From positions 1-64,000 of the forward strand of contig JAURZL010000003.1 of assembly GCA_030653365.1 (NCBI GenBank): 64,000 nucleotides of DNA. The letters run 5' to 3'. Position 1 is the stretch's first letter. Each line of letters opens with the position of its first letter. This stretch comes from Anaerolineaceae bacterium. Lineage in GTDB: Bacteria; Chloroflexota; Anaerolineae; Anaerolineales; Anaerolineaceae. Of this stretch, positions 9,161 through 17,338 are shown piece by piece. The position numbers and the translations under genes are program-made. The notes beneath the pieces are model-generated. The model did no database searches and was not told where the DNA came from. It saw only the letters and a program-made list of their open reading frames with translations.

Positions 9161-10207
9161 TCAGCTTTTATTCAGGTATTTATTAATGTTTTCGATCTCA
9201 ATCTGCCAGGTAGCAATCGCCATATAAGGCTGGAATCCGAGCTCATTATTTATTTTCAACATGGCTGCATTCATATCAGCGTTTTGGGTGCGGATATATT
9301 TAACCTGTGGGTAATCTTTCAACACTTTATCCAACATGGCGGCTTTCAACCATCGGCCTAACCCTTTTCCGCGGTATTGTGGGTACACGCCGGTCATATC
9401 CTGACGCAGAATCTCCGGACGATTGGGATTCCAGATCGTTTCTGTGTAACCGGCAAACTTCCCGGTTTCTTTTTCAAGGACATAGAAGGTTGTTCGTATA
9501 TTGCCTCGGGCGGTATCCATTTTCTGCATCTGGAGCAACTGATCCGGTGAGATGTGCATATCCTCGATTTCCAGATCGCCAAGCGGTTGCTGGTTGACGA
9601 GATCCAGGAGTTGAACGATTTCATCAAGCTGTTCTTCGGGATAAAATCCTTCCCATACTCCCAGTTCAAATACAGGCTCGTTTTGTTTTCCGTTTTTCAG
9701 CCAGTGATCAACCAGGCTTTGGTCAAGCTCAGATAACCGTAATTGATTCACATGACCAACCAGACCCTTTTTGGCACCGAGAAGGTTAAGAAATTCTTCA
9801 CCTTCGGGAATTCGGTCTGAGGTGTCAACGATCAACAACCGGCGATTATCCTCCTGGCAGGCATTCGCTACCAAAGCTAATAACTGCTTGCCAAGACCCT
9901 GGCGGCGATATTCTTTTTGAACGGCGATATCGAATTGTGCTACGTGTTTATTCTCTTCCACGCGCATTAATGCCACATTGCCCTGTGCAACAATTTCGGT
10001 GTGTTCAGGATTCCAGACACACCATATTCTCCAGTCCACAAAGGGAGGCAGGTTCTGAAACTGCCTGATCATTTCTTCCATTGGAATGGGTGGATCATCG
10101 GGCAGGCGTTCATAGCGAATGTTATTGTTGTGTCGGTTTAGTGCTTCATATTCAAATTGCTTCGCACCTTGGATATTAAACGGTTGTATTTTTAAAGAAG
10201 TATTCAA
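9161..10207 (-). CDS. tandem-domain GNAT N-acetyltransferase, TTG start
   Basis: Two GNAT folds lie in tandem: the first has the acetyl-CoA loop VQKEYRRQGLGKQLL (about residues 105-120) and the second has VYPQYRGKGLGRWLK (about 275-290). Arrangements like this occur in mycothiol synthase and aminoglycoside acetyltransferase relatives; the substrate is unknown. The frame is open to an ATG at 10225. The AAAGGAGA ribosome site lies inside that extension, 5 bp before a TTG at 10207, so I choose the TTG. The operator-like repeat begins just upstream. The RHH regulator follows in the operon. Confidence 0.85.
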   Translation of the reverse strand: MNTSLKIQPFNIQGAKQFEYEALNRHNNNIRYERLPDDPPIPMEEMIRQFQNLPPFVDWRIWCVWNPEHTEIVAQGNVALMRVEENKHVAQFDIAVQKEYRRQGLGKQLLALVANACQEDNRRLLIVDTSDRIPEGEEFLNLLGAKKGLVGHVNQLRLSELDQSLVDHWLKNGKQNEPVFELGVWEGFYPEEQLDEIVQLLDLVNQQPLGDLEIEDMHISPDQLLQMQKMDTARGNIRTTFYVLEKETGKFAGYTETIWNPNRPEILRQDMTGVYPQYRGKGLGRWLKAAMLDKVLKDYPQVKYIRTQNADMNAAMLKINNELGFQPYMAIATWQIEIENINKYLNKS

Positions 10208-10221
10208 GATTATCTCCTTTA

Positions 10222-10320
10222 CCATCTATATGGATGGTCTATGGATGTTATAACCGAATTATATCAATTAAAAATGATTTGTCAAGATAGAAAACCATCT
10301 ATATGGATGTTAAATGGATG
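10222..10320 (-). promoter_or_regulatory. sigma-70 promoter bracketed by two 26-bp operator repeats
   Basis: On the minus strand, TTGACA (10280-10285) and TATAAT (10258-10263) are separated by 16 bp, a consensus promoter for the GNAT-RHH operon. Direct copies of a 26-bp element lie on both sides, at 10222-10247 (just after the expected transcription start) and 10295-10320 (upstream of -35). They match at 23 of 26 positions. Each begins with the near-palindrome CCATCTATATGGATG and ends with an extra TGGATG half-site. This is the expected geometry for a clamp or loop by the RHH protein encoded in the operon. Confidence 0.8.
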
Positions 10321-10446
10321 GGAATTGGTAAAAATGTTTAAATTTCGAATTTTGAATAGTTTAATTGAACAACCAACCAGAATAATATCCAAAGTAAGCG
10401 GTGGTTATCTCCTGATTGAAACTTGCACCATAATATATGAAATTGG

Positions 10447-11403
10447 CTAACCATTGTATACTGCCAATATCTGTCTGGCAAAGTCCTCCACACTACGGCG
10501 TAATGCCAGCGGCTCCACCACCTTGATCGCTCCCCCATACCCCAACACCATGCGGCGAGCATCGTCGAAGGATTCAAATTCCAATGTCAGATCCTGCCAG
10601 GGGTTGTTATCCTGCATGGGTGGTGTCATCAATGTGGTCGGTCGATGGTTAGCCAAAATATGAGCCAAAGTCGGTGTGACCCTCACAAGAATCTTATACC
10701 TGTGATGGCTCGAATCGTGTTCTGCGCACCAGTCTTTCCAATACTCAGTCAGATCAAAATCCTCTGGAAAATGAAAGGAATCATTTCGTAGCCTGGCAGA
10801 ACGAATGCGAGAGACTTGTAAGGTTCGCAGTCTTTCATCACGGGAGATGATCAGATACCAGCGATCCGCTTTAGAAACCAGTCCCAAGGGAATAACCAAC
10901 ATCTCAAGATCAGTGTTGAATTCTGACCTGTATATAATTTCCAGTTTGTGCTGTTGTTGAATTGCTTCCTGGCAAACTCGCAGCCATGGGACAGCTTCAT
11001 CTGTTCGATTCCAGTTTTCAGCATCCAGCAAAATTCGCTGAGGAGACAGTTTCTGTTTCTTTTGTGCGGGTTTCGGAAGTGACAATGAAAGTTTGAGAAA
11101 GGCGTTTCTTAATGTCTCACCCACCCCTAATTGTTCCAACGCTGGTGGAATACTGAGTAAAAACAATGCCTGAACTTCGTCTGGGCGTAATCCAGTCAAA
11201 TTGCTGCGATATTCTTCCACTAAGGCAATCCCGCCACCAGGTCCTTTTGTGGTGTAGATGGGGATCCCAGCGGTGCTCAGTGCGGTCACATCACGATAAA
11301 TGGTGCGCTCTGTAACTTCCAGATGCTGCGCCAATTCATGCGCAGTCAGCGATCCTTTGGATTGTAACAACATCAATATCGAAAGCAATCGGTCAGCCCG
11401 CAT
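10447..11403 (-). CDS. HTH-WYL domain transcriptional regulator (YafY family)
   Basis: The N-terminus is a winged HTH (RADRLLSILMLLQSKGSLTAHELAQHLEVTERTIYRDV) of the HTH_11/DeoR-like type. The rest, about residues 130-315, is a WYL ligand-sensing domain followed by a WCX-like tail. The frame begins 18 codons earlier, but CAGGAG sits 5 bp before the ATG at 11403, so that start is chosen. It is transcribed divergently from the GyrI-like gene at 11530 with a 126-bp shared region. The usual arrangement for this family is control of the divergent neighbour. Confidence 0.9.
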   Translation of the reverse strand: MRADRLLSILMLLQSKGSLTAHELAQHLEVTERTIYRDVTALSTAGIPIYTTKGPGGGIALVEEYRSNLTGLRPDEVQALFLLSIPPALEQLGVGETLRNAFLKLSLSLPKPAQKKQKLSPQRILLDAENWNRTDEAVPWLRVCQEAIQQQHKLEIIYRSEFNTDLEMLVIPLGLVSKADRWYLIISRDERLRTLQVSRIRSARLRNDSFHFPEDFDLTEYWKDWCAEHDSSHHRYKILVRVTPTLAHILANHRPTTLMTPPMQDNNPWQDLTLEFESFDDARRMVLGYGGAIKVVEPLALRRSVEDFARQILAVYNG

Positions 11404-11449
11404 AAAAACTCCTGGGAATTTTCTGTTGTTAATTCTGTTAATAAATACA

Positions 11450-11502
11450 TGACACAAGATGTCAGGTATTTATTATACAATATGTTTATTCTTCGAAGAA
11501 TA
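11450..11502. promoter_or_regulatory. divergent regulatory region with two palindromes
   Basis: The spacer between the WYL regulator and the GyrI-like gene contains two inverted repeats: TGACA-5 bp-TGTCA (11450-11464) and a perfect 16-bp palindrome centred on TTCGAA (11487-11502). Either could be the operator of the WYL protein. An AT-rich stretch containing tattatacaat between them could hold the -10 region of the forward gene. No strong -35 is visible. Confidence 0.5.
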
Positions 11503-11529
11503 TATTCTGATACTTTTGATGGAGATAAG

Positions 11530-11994
11530 ATGAAAGAAATCCCTGCTCGTATGATTACACTGGAACCAATGACCCTGATATGCTTCAATGGCTACGGGAC
11601 CGAGCCTGAAAACCTGGCATTGACTCAATTAAAACAATGGGCAGCAGAAAATGATCAACACGGTCGGATCTTTGGGTACAACAATCCTGGCCCAGCGGAA
11701 GGCAGCCCGAATTATGGTTACGATGCCTGTATGGTCGTCAACGATGAAACACAACCAGTTGAAGGGGCTCGCATTCGCCATCTGGACGAAGGCTTTTATG
11801 CTGTTCTTAACTGCCAGGTCAAAGAACCCTGGGGGGATATTCCGAGAGCCTGGCAGTCACTGGTGCAATGGGCTGATGCAAATGATTACGCGCTTGGATC
11901 GCATCAGTGGTTTGAAGAACACCTCCCCACCGAAGAAGCTGAAAGCACTGTACTCTTTACCCTGGATTTGTATATGCCGATCAAGAAGGGATAG
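11530..11994 (+). CDS. GyrI-like / AraC effector-binding domain protein
   Basis: The 154-aa protein has the stand-alone GyrI-like (SOUL/effector-binding) fold pattern, starting with the strand IPARMITLEPMTLICFNGYG and ending with a strand carrying LDLYMPIKK. Such proteins bind cationic or hydrophobic small molecules; some hydrolyse cyclopropanoid toxins. The frame is open 27 codons upstream, but GGAG lies 6 bp before the ATG at 11530. It is divergent from the WYL regulator, which probably controls it. A long hairpin follows the stop. Confidence 0.8.
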   Translation: MKEIPARMITLEPMTLICFNGYGTEPENLALTQLKQWAAENDQHGRIFGYNNPGPAEGSPNYGYDACMVVNDETQPVEGARIRHLDEGFYAVLNCQVKEPWGDIPRAWQSLVQWADANDYALGSHQWFEEHLPTEEAESTVLFTLDLYMPIKKG

Positions 11995-12000
11995 AACTTA

Positions 12001-12040
12001 TTTATTCAGGTGGAGAAATCTATATCTCCACCTGAATAAA
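12001..12040. terminator. bidirectional hairpin between convergent genes
   Basis: A perfect 16-bp inverted repeat (left arm tttattcaggtggaga, loop of 8 nt) fills the 55-bp gap between the GyrI-like gene and the propeller lipoprotein. The arms end in T-rich or A-rich bases on both sides, so it can work as a terminator for both strands. Confidence 0.8.
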
Positions 12041-12049
12041 AGTTACATA

Positions 12050-13550
12050 TTAAGGAGACAGAGGTTCCAGCCAGTATTCGTTGCCATCACCTTCTGCTGT
12101 CCAGCCAACTCCACCGGGGATGGTGTCAGACTCTATCATCCAGAATACCAGACCATCAGCGCACACCGGGCCTTCCAGTACCTTTACCACTGTGCCAGGT
12201 GCCAGTTGCGAAATGAGATTGTCGCCCTTTTGTGGTGCTGACCTCACCCTGTTTGGTGATACATCCACTAATATAGCCTGACCATTCACCTGTAAGCGCG
12301 GCCAGCTGATGCATACTGGATTGGGGGTAGCTGATGGTTCTAAAGCAGGTTTGAATTCTCTTCCTGGGCGAGGTTTGATGCAAAGTTCAGAATTTTCCTT
12401 GGGGAGTTTTTCTGAAATCGGCAATATCAGCTTTTGGATGCCAGCCGGATCACTCATGATGAATGCAGGTTTACCGCCTATCTGGTAAATGCCATAAACC
12501 AGTTGGTTGCTATCAGGTCTCCAGCTCATACAACATACTCCCGTGGAAATAAATTCTTCAATACGGACCAATCCTCCGCCACGGTTATTGACCACATAAA
12601 TCCGCGATGGAGTCGTTTCTGATTCTGATTTGATCGCCAGATAATTGCCATCAGGAGACCAGGAAAACTCCTGTTCCCAGCGATCAATGATTTTCACTTT
12701 CGAAATTACATTCCCATGAGGGGAAATAATTGCGATGTGCGGTAAATCTGGCCAGTTATCATTCACAATCGCCAGTCGATCATTTCCCGGTGACCAGCTT
12801 GCGAAAATACCATTGATCCCCTGATCATATAACTTAGTGGAAATCTCATTAAATTCTCCAAACCCGGAGACATTGCCATTTTCATCGTTAACCAGATTGA
12901 TGATATAAAGCCTTTCGCTTATGAAGGCCAACTGTTTTCCGTCTGCTGAAAATGAAACCTGATTATAAGCATACAATCCCAATTTCAATTGAGCAATTTC
13001 ACTTCCATCTTTAACGTTTTTCAAATAGATAAGTTCTGGTGTTGAAATGGCTAAAATTTTACTACCAGGATGCCAATCAAAATATCCTTTAGGGGTAATT
13101 TTTGTTTTGATGCCGGTTTGTAAATCCAGAACAACCAGTTCAGTTTGATTTTTATATACCAGCTTCGTGCCATCCGGTGACCATTTCCAATCAGATCCCA
13201 CATATTCGGAGGAAACCTTCCAGCTTTCTGAACTTTCAGATCGGCCTAGGTAAAAACCTTTTCCGGATACGGAATATGCCAGATTGGCAGAATCCAGCCA
13301 TGCTTGGGCTGTGAGACGAGGTACGATATTTGGGGGTGAAGGTTGGTCGGTGGGTGGCACTGGTCGCTGGTCCTGGTGAATTATCAATCTCTTCACTTGT
13401 AATTGAGGGTGAATTTATAGGTTTGATAGGGGTATTCGTCTGAGAAATTAACTGTTCAGACGGTATCTCTAAGTCAGGTATTTGTGAATTTGAGCAGGCA
13501 CCCAACACCAGGAAAATCAATAACAACAGATGTAAGGTAATTGTTCTCAT
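12050..13550 (-). pseudogene. beta-propeller / SH3b lipoprotein, frameshifted near residue 75
   Basis: The first frame (13550-13236) starts with a lipoprotein signal peptide ending LVLGAC and a Ser/Thr/Pro-rich linker. The second frame (ending at 12050) holds a TolB/WD40-like beta-propeller with repeated blades (WSPDGTKL, WHPGSKIL, WSPGNDRL, WSPDGNYL, WRPDSNQL) and a C-terminal SH3b-like domain. The frames overlap at 13236-13396, and a one-base shift at the G5 run 13332-13336 would join them into one protein of about 500 aa. The product would be a lipid-anchored surface protein of unknown role. The break may be a real mutation, a sequencing error or a slippage site. Both parts look intact, so the damage is recent or artificial. 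Confidence 0.75.
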
Positions 13551-13654
13551 GGAACCTCAATAATTTTGCATCTATTAATTAAAAACAAATTGTGAAAAAA
13601 AGCTCAAACCTTGATTATAAATATACAGGATTCGTCCAGGTAAGACAATATGTA

Positions 13655-13954
13655 TTAGATTGAAATGAGACCCAGTCCACCTGCCGGATTTGTTTCGTAA
13701 CGTTCACCAAAACCAGTAATCAAAGATCTGCCGCGTGCAATTGCATCCTGAACCGAGGGTAAAGAGAGGGATGCCTGGTGGCTGGCTTGATCTTGCCACA
13801 CTTCTGTAATCCAGATACCATTTGGATCGGAGCGATCACGTGCGACAATGTAGCTTAGACATCCTTGTAAATCCTGCACACCTTCCATTAATATTGAAAT
13901 CAATACATCACGTTGCCCCTGTATTGCATTTATTTTTCCGATTAATCCATACAT
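13655..13954 (-). CDS. antibiotic biosynthesis monooxygenase (ABM) domain protein
   Basis: The 99-aa protein has the dimeric alpha/beta-barrel ABM pattern: IGKINAIQGQRDVLISILMEGV, then CLSYIVARDRSDPNGIWITEVW and a final helix. These proteins are cofactor-independent quinol monooxygenases or small-molecule binders. The frame opens with a TTG at 13966, but GGAG lies 6 bp before the ATG at 13954, which I use. It stands just upstream of the alpha/beta hydrolase gene in transcription order and may share its transcript. Confidence 0.82.
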   Translation of the reverse strand: MYGLIGKINAIQGQRDVLISILMEGVQDLQGCLSYIVARDRSDPNGIWITEVWQDQASHQASLSLPSVQDAIARGRSLITGFGERYETNPAGGLGLISI

Positions 13955-14005
13955 ACTATTCTCCAAAAAATCGAGTTTATCTTTTAGTGTGGGAAAATCG
14001 TTATA

Positions 14006-14656
14006 TCAATCAAGAAGTTTTTGCATTCGGCGAATAACATTATCCAATACTTGTAGTGAACGCAATGAATCCCCTGGGAATTCAAGACTGTGATTAACCC
14101 CTTCAATAATCAAAAAATTGTCCGGTTGCGAGGTGCGAAAGCCTTTAATCAATTCCGGATCATAATATCGGTCTTTGGTTCCTATCACAAACAGGTTACG
14201 CGGGCATGTCTGGATCAGATCATGAACGGGTACCAGTTCTTGCAGTATGGGTGTCAGATAAACACAGGTTTGTGGATGCAGGAATAGATCAGCCTGTAGG
14301 AGAATTGGGATTGCCAGCGTTCCCAGCGATTTACCGATAACAGTCAGGTGCTTATATTCCCGTTGCTCCAGAGCAATTCGTGTGGTTTTGATAACAGCTT
14401 CCGCTAATGATCCAAACCTATCCGACAATGTGGAGGCTTTGCCACTGGGTTGCGCCTGGGTGTAATCATATTTGACCTGTAATACATCCGCTCCGGCTTC
14501 CAACATGATCTGGGCGGCATAATACAGCAGTGGCATATCACAGGAATAATTTAATCCCGGAAAAATCATTGTCAGGTGGTCGGTTTCTGTTTCCTGTCGG
14601 AAGAATGTATTGGGAACTGAAGGGTCTTGTGCAAGTGCAGTTATTTGAACCATCAT
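14006..14656 (-). CDS. alpha/beta hydrolase family protein
   Basis: The 216-aa protein has an alpha/beta hydrolase core with nucleophile elbow GKSLGT (Ser near 110) and a late His in GVNHSLEF. It has no signal peptide. The ribosome site AGAGGAAAG precedes tandem ATG codons at 14656 and 14653. A 122-bp piece from its 5' part (14496-14617) recurs at 19769-19890 with only 4 mismatches, so a truncated paralog exists 5.3 kb away. The substrate is unknown. Confidence 0.75.
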   Translation of the reverse strand: MMVQITALAQDPSVPNTFFRQETETDHLTMIFPGLNYSCDMPLLYYAAQIMLEAGADVLQVKYDYTQAQPSGKASTLSDRFGSLAEAVIKTTRIALEQREYKHLTVIGKSLGTLAIPILLQADLFLHPQTCVYLTPILQELVPVHDLIQTCPRNLFVIGTKDRYYDPELIKGFRTSQPDNFLIIEGVNHSLEFPGDSLRSLQVLDNVIRRMQKLLD

Positions 14657-14982
14657 CTTTCCTCTTTATAATTCTACCAATGAATTCAGATTGAAGATAA
14701 GCCTATCAATGGACCAATACAAAAATAATTATACTCGTCTCAAACTTAAAAAATCAGAAAGATTCATTGAACGGTTTGATACCTTTACTAAAAATTTATA
14801 TGCTGATGGAAAATGAGTCAAATTTAAATATACGAATCTTATTTAATTAGATTATTATTTGCCAGTATTCATTATGGCAAAAGCAAAAAAATTTAATTCA
14901 TTAGGGGTTAAATCAGCTATTAGTACCGATAAAGTGAAAACACAGATATCGAATTTGAGAAGGGTTCACATCATAAGGATGG
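14657..14982. other. 326-bp AT-rich intergenic region
   Basis: Two short forward frames are visible (ATG at 14709, 35 codons; ATG at 14875, about 53 codons, running into the XRE gene). Neither has a ribosome site, and I do not count them as genes. They could be decayed remnants. No convincing terminator or RNA gene is seen. Confidence 0.5.
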
Positions 14983-15672
14983 TTAATTTCCTAGATGATG
15001 TGCTGAGAGAATATTCGTGTCGTCATCACTAGGTGTGGCCATCACAAGCAGATATTGCGAGGTTTCCTGATCCAGGTTCTGCCATTGGTGTGATTTTACC
15101 GCTTTAAAGGCAAGGCTATCCCCCTTCTCCAGAAGATAATGATCATCTTCAACGCTATACAATATTTTTCCTTGCAAACAATACACCAATTCATAACCTA
15201 AATGAACAATTGGAATCCGCCCGCTGGTGGAATATGGAGGAATGGATATGACCACAACATCCAGCATATTTCCAGCTAGATCCGGGCATAAAAATTCAAG
15301 GGTGGCATGTTGGAGGGTGGTATAGGGTCTGTTGTTTGCTTTCGTGAAAATTACATCTTGTTCTTCTTTTGGGTTTTCGAAAAATTTGGTGATGGAATAA
15401 TGAAGTGCAGAAGCAATTTGGCGAAGTGTATTTACAGACGGAGAGGTCTTTCCATTCTCGATCAGGCTTAATGTGTTTACCGAGATACTGCTTTTAGTGG
15501 CCAGTTCACGGATTGTTAATCCACGTCCAACTCGTAACTCACGGACTCTTTTACCAAGTTCGTTATCATCACTGCTTTCCAGTGGATCATCATTTGGAAA
15601 TAATTCCATGGGGTTAGAAACATCGTCAATTTTATTTAGTGGTTTCTCGATCCTTTTTGCCAATTCACTCAT
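14983..15672 (-). CDS. XRE-family HTH regulator with cupin sensor domain
   Basis: The 229-aa protein begins with about 45 polar residues. An XRE HTH follows (GKRVRELRVGRGLTIRELATKSS, with SVNTLSLIENGKTSPSVNTL as recognition region, about residues 50-100). A C-terminal cupin_2 domain comes last (YELVYCLQGKILYSVEDDHY, then GDSLAFKAVKSHQWQN). Such regulators sense small ligands through the cupin. AAGGAA lies 6 bp before the ATG at 15672, so the ten upstream codons of open frame are dropped. It is divergent from the 15891-18466 cassette and is the obvious candidate for its regulator. Confidence 0.9.
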   Translation of the reverse strand: MSELAKRIEKPLNKIDDVSNPMELFPNDDPLESSDDNELGKRVRELRVGRGLTIRELATKSSISVNTLSLIENGKTSPSVNTLRQIASALHYSITKFFENPKEEQDVIFTKANNRPYTTLQHATLEFLCPDLAGNMLDVVVISIPPYSTSGRIPIVHLGYELVYCLQGKILYSVEDDHYLLEKGDSLAFKAVKSHQWQNLDQETSQYLLVMATPSDDDTNILSAHHLGN

Positions 15673-15721
15673 ATGACATTCCTTCCCACAAACCTTTACC
15701 AAGGGGAGTTCTAATTAAAGT

Positions 15722-15833
15722 ATTATAACAGTTATCCTTGTAATCTAAGTAACTAAAATCTTGTTTATTTGTTACTTATGTCAATAATAATAACCAATAT
15801 ATTAGTTGTATTAACATAATAAAATGCTATAAT
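15722..15833. promoter_or_regulatory. divergent promoters with TAAGTAAC inverted repeat
   Basis: On the plus strand an extended -10 (TGCTATAAT, TATAAT at 15828-15833) lies 16 bp after TTGTAT (15806-15811) and should drive the membrane cassette. On the minus strand TGTTATAAT (TATAAT at 15722-15727) is an extended -10 for the XRE-cupin gene. Between them, TAAGTAAC (15746-15753) and GTTACTTA (15771-15778) form an inverted repeat with a 17-bp spacer, a likely operator for the regulator. Confidence 0.6.
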
Positions 15834-15890
15834 GTACGAATAATCTGGTACAACCCCCCAGAACCCCTAAAACCTGAAAGGAGAGTTTCT

Positions 15891-17195
15891 ATGAGTACTG
15901 CCGAAATAACTTTCGAAGCAAAAGCAGTAACCGCGTCTGAAGAGACCTACGGCACTGGCTACCTTGAGGAGCGCAAGCTCGTCGGTCGCTGGCGATCACC
16001 CTGGCCTCAAATTGTAAGCTTTTTGTTTGTAGCTGCTATTTTTTATGCTACATGGTGGATCTTTATGGATCCACGTGGAATCATGCGATTGTACACACCA
16101 CAAATTGGTTATATGTACACTCGTTGGATGTTAATCATTGCCATTTGGATGGTGTACCTGATGCATTACTGGCCGTTTAAACGGAAATGGCTGGAAAATG
16201 CTCACCCGGTCTTAAAAGGCATTGTTTTAACTGCCGTCCTGGCTGGGGTGTTGTTGATCGTTATCCGAGTCTTCTTCTTTGGATTCATCGGAAATTATGC
16301 GATAACCTACTTCAGCCCTAAACTGATGATGGAATTGGGAATTACCGAGTTCTTTGCGATGGAATATGCTTCACTGGCATGCCTGATGTTTGCTTCGCTT
16401 GCTTCCTGGCTCAGCCCCGCCTGGCCAGTGGCATTTGAAAATCGGCCATGGGATAAACTTAAACAACCCGCTCTAGGCTTTACTGTTTTAGCGGTTACGT
16501 TTCTTATTGCAATGCTGATTTATCTGGCTACCATGCATTCTCACATGGCAATCCTTTTCTATCCCTGGCAACAATACACAGCAGTCACCCCGCCGTGGTG
16601 GATGGATTTTGCGGGAACGGTTAGTGGAAATTTCCATATCGCCTGGATCATGAGCTGTACGGTTGTGGTCTGGTTGGTTGAGACGATTTGGGAACGCTGG
16701 CCTTTCACCGAACTAAAGAAACCTGGATTACGGGGTATCGTTACCTTCTTTGGAATCATCCTACTTGCTTTTGCATTTGCATTTGGTGTTTATTACATGC
16801 AGGAGCTCAGGTGGGGACCCGCCATTATGGGAGATCGCTATATGGATGACCCCGGTTGGCGCTGGTTACATGTGGGTGAAACACTCGTCTTCTTCTTACT
16901 ACCGGCTATGTTCATTAATTTTTATTGCGGCAACTGGCCACAGAAATTCAGTAAACCACTAAACTGGACGATCCGCACCCTTCTCACGTTTGCTCTGGGT
17001 ATTGTGGTTTATGTAATTTATTACAAAACCGGGCATCTTTACCTCGGTGTTCAACAAGACATGGCGCATGCTCAGCAATTTCCAATGGTCCCAACCATCT
17101 GGTTTATTAACATGATGTTGGTTCATCACTGGTTCATGGATAACTGGCCAGGTTTTAAGAAAGTTAAAGTTTCTGAAAAAGAGGTGACAGAATGA
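15891..17195 (+). CDS. polytopic membrane protein of about 10 TM with internal Trp-Pro repeats, unknown family
   Basis: The 434-aa protein starts at an ATG with AAAGGAGAG 6 bp upstream. About 40 soluble residues precede roughly ten hydrophobic helices. A Trp-Pro turn recurs after every second helix (near residues 94, 178, 270, 349 and 419). Most of these turns are followed by a Lys/Pro-containing amphipathic segment and another helix, so the protein appears to be built from four to five two-helix repeats. His and aromatic residues cluster in the helices (MHYW, MHSHM, VHHWF). I do not recognise the family. It overlaps the next gene by ATGA, and the operon continues to an exported hydrolase, which suggests a membrane complex handling an extracytoplasmic substrate. 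Confidence 0.85.
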   Translation: MSTAEITFEAKAVTASEETYGTGYLEERKLVGRWRSPWPQIVSFLFVAAIFYATWWIFMDPRGIMRLYTPQIGYMYTRWMLIIAIWMVYLMHYWPFKRKWLENAHPVLKGIVLTAVLAGVLLIVIRVFFFGFIGNYAITYFSPKLMMELGITEFFAMEYASLACLMFASLASWLSPAWPVAFENRPWDKLKQPALGFTVLAVTFLIAMLIYLATMHSHMAILFYPWQQYTAVTPPWWMDFAGTVSGNFHIAWIMSCTVVVWLVETIWERWPFTELKKPGLRGIVTFFGIILLAFAFAFGVYYMQELRWGPAIMGDRYMDDPGWRWLHVGETLVFFLLPAMFINFYCGNWPQKFSKPLNWTIRTLLTFALGIVVYVIYYKTGHLYLGVQQDMAHAQQFPMVPTIWFINMMLVHHWFMDNWPGFKKVKVSEKEVTE

Positions 17196-17305
17196 AAACT
17201 TCAAAATTTAGCTTGAGCGGTCTTCTAATTGGTATCTTAGTGGGAGTGATTTTTTATTTCATCTTTTTCCTATTAGTGATACCTAATTGGGGAATATTCC
17301 CATAA
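17192..17305 (+). CDS. 37-aa single-TM membrane peptide
   Basis: The ATG overlaps the TGA of the membrane protein (ATGA), a classic translational-coupling signal, and the gene ends 33 bp before the hydrolase start. The product is a short basic N-terminus (MKTSKFSLSG), one hydrophobic helix of about 23 residues, and a tail ending PNWGIFP. It would sit as a small subunit in the membrane, by analogy with the tiny accessory subunits of transporters and respiratory complexes. The family is unknown. The TAA stop and the overlap make a chance frame unlikely. Confidence 0.75.
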   Translation: MKTSKFSLSGLLIGILVGVIFYFIFFLLVIPNWGIFP

Positions 17306-17338
17306 AATTATTGTTTCAAAAAAATGGAGGAACGTACA

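Noticed and set aside
8759..10207. Toxin-antitoxin pair made of the RHH protein and the GNAT
   Set aside because: The GNAT is a two-domain enzyme of more than 340 residues and precedes the RHH gene, unlike single-domain TacT toxins. Kept only as a remote alternative.
14709..14816. 35-codon plus-strand frame upstream of the XRE region
   Set aside because: No ribosome site, no known relative, and AT-rich composition makes chance frames likely.
14875..15033. about 53-codon plus-strand frame
   Set aside because: No ribosome site and it runs into the well-supported XRE-cupin gene on the other strand.
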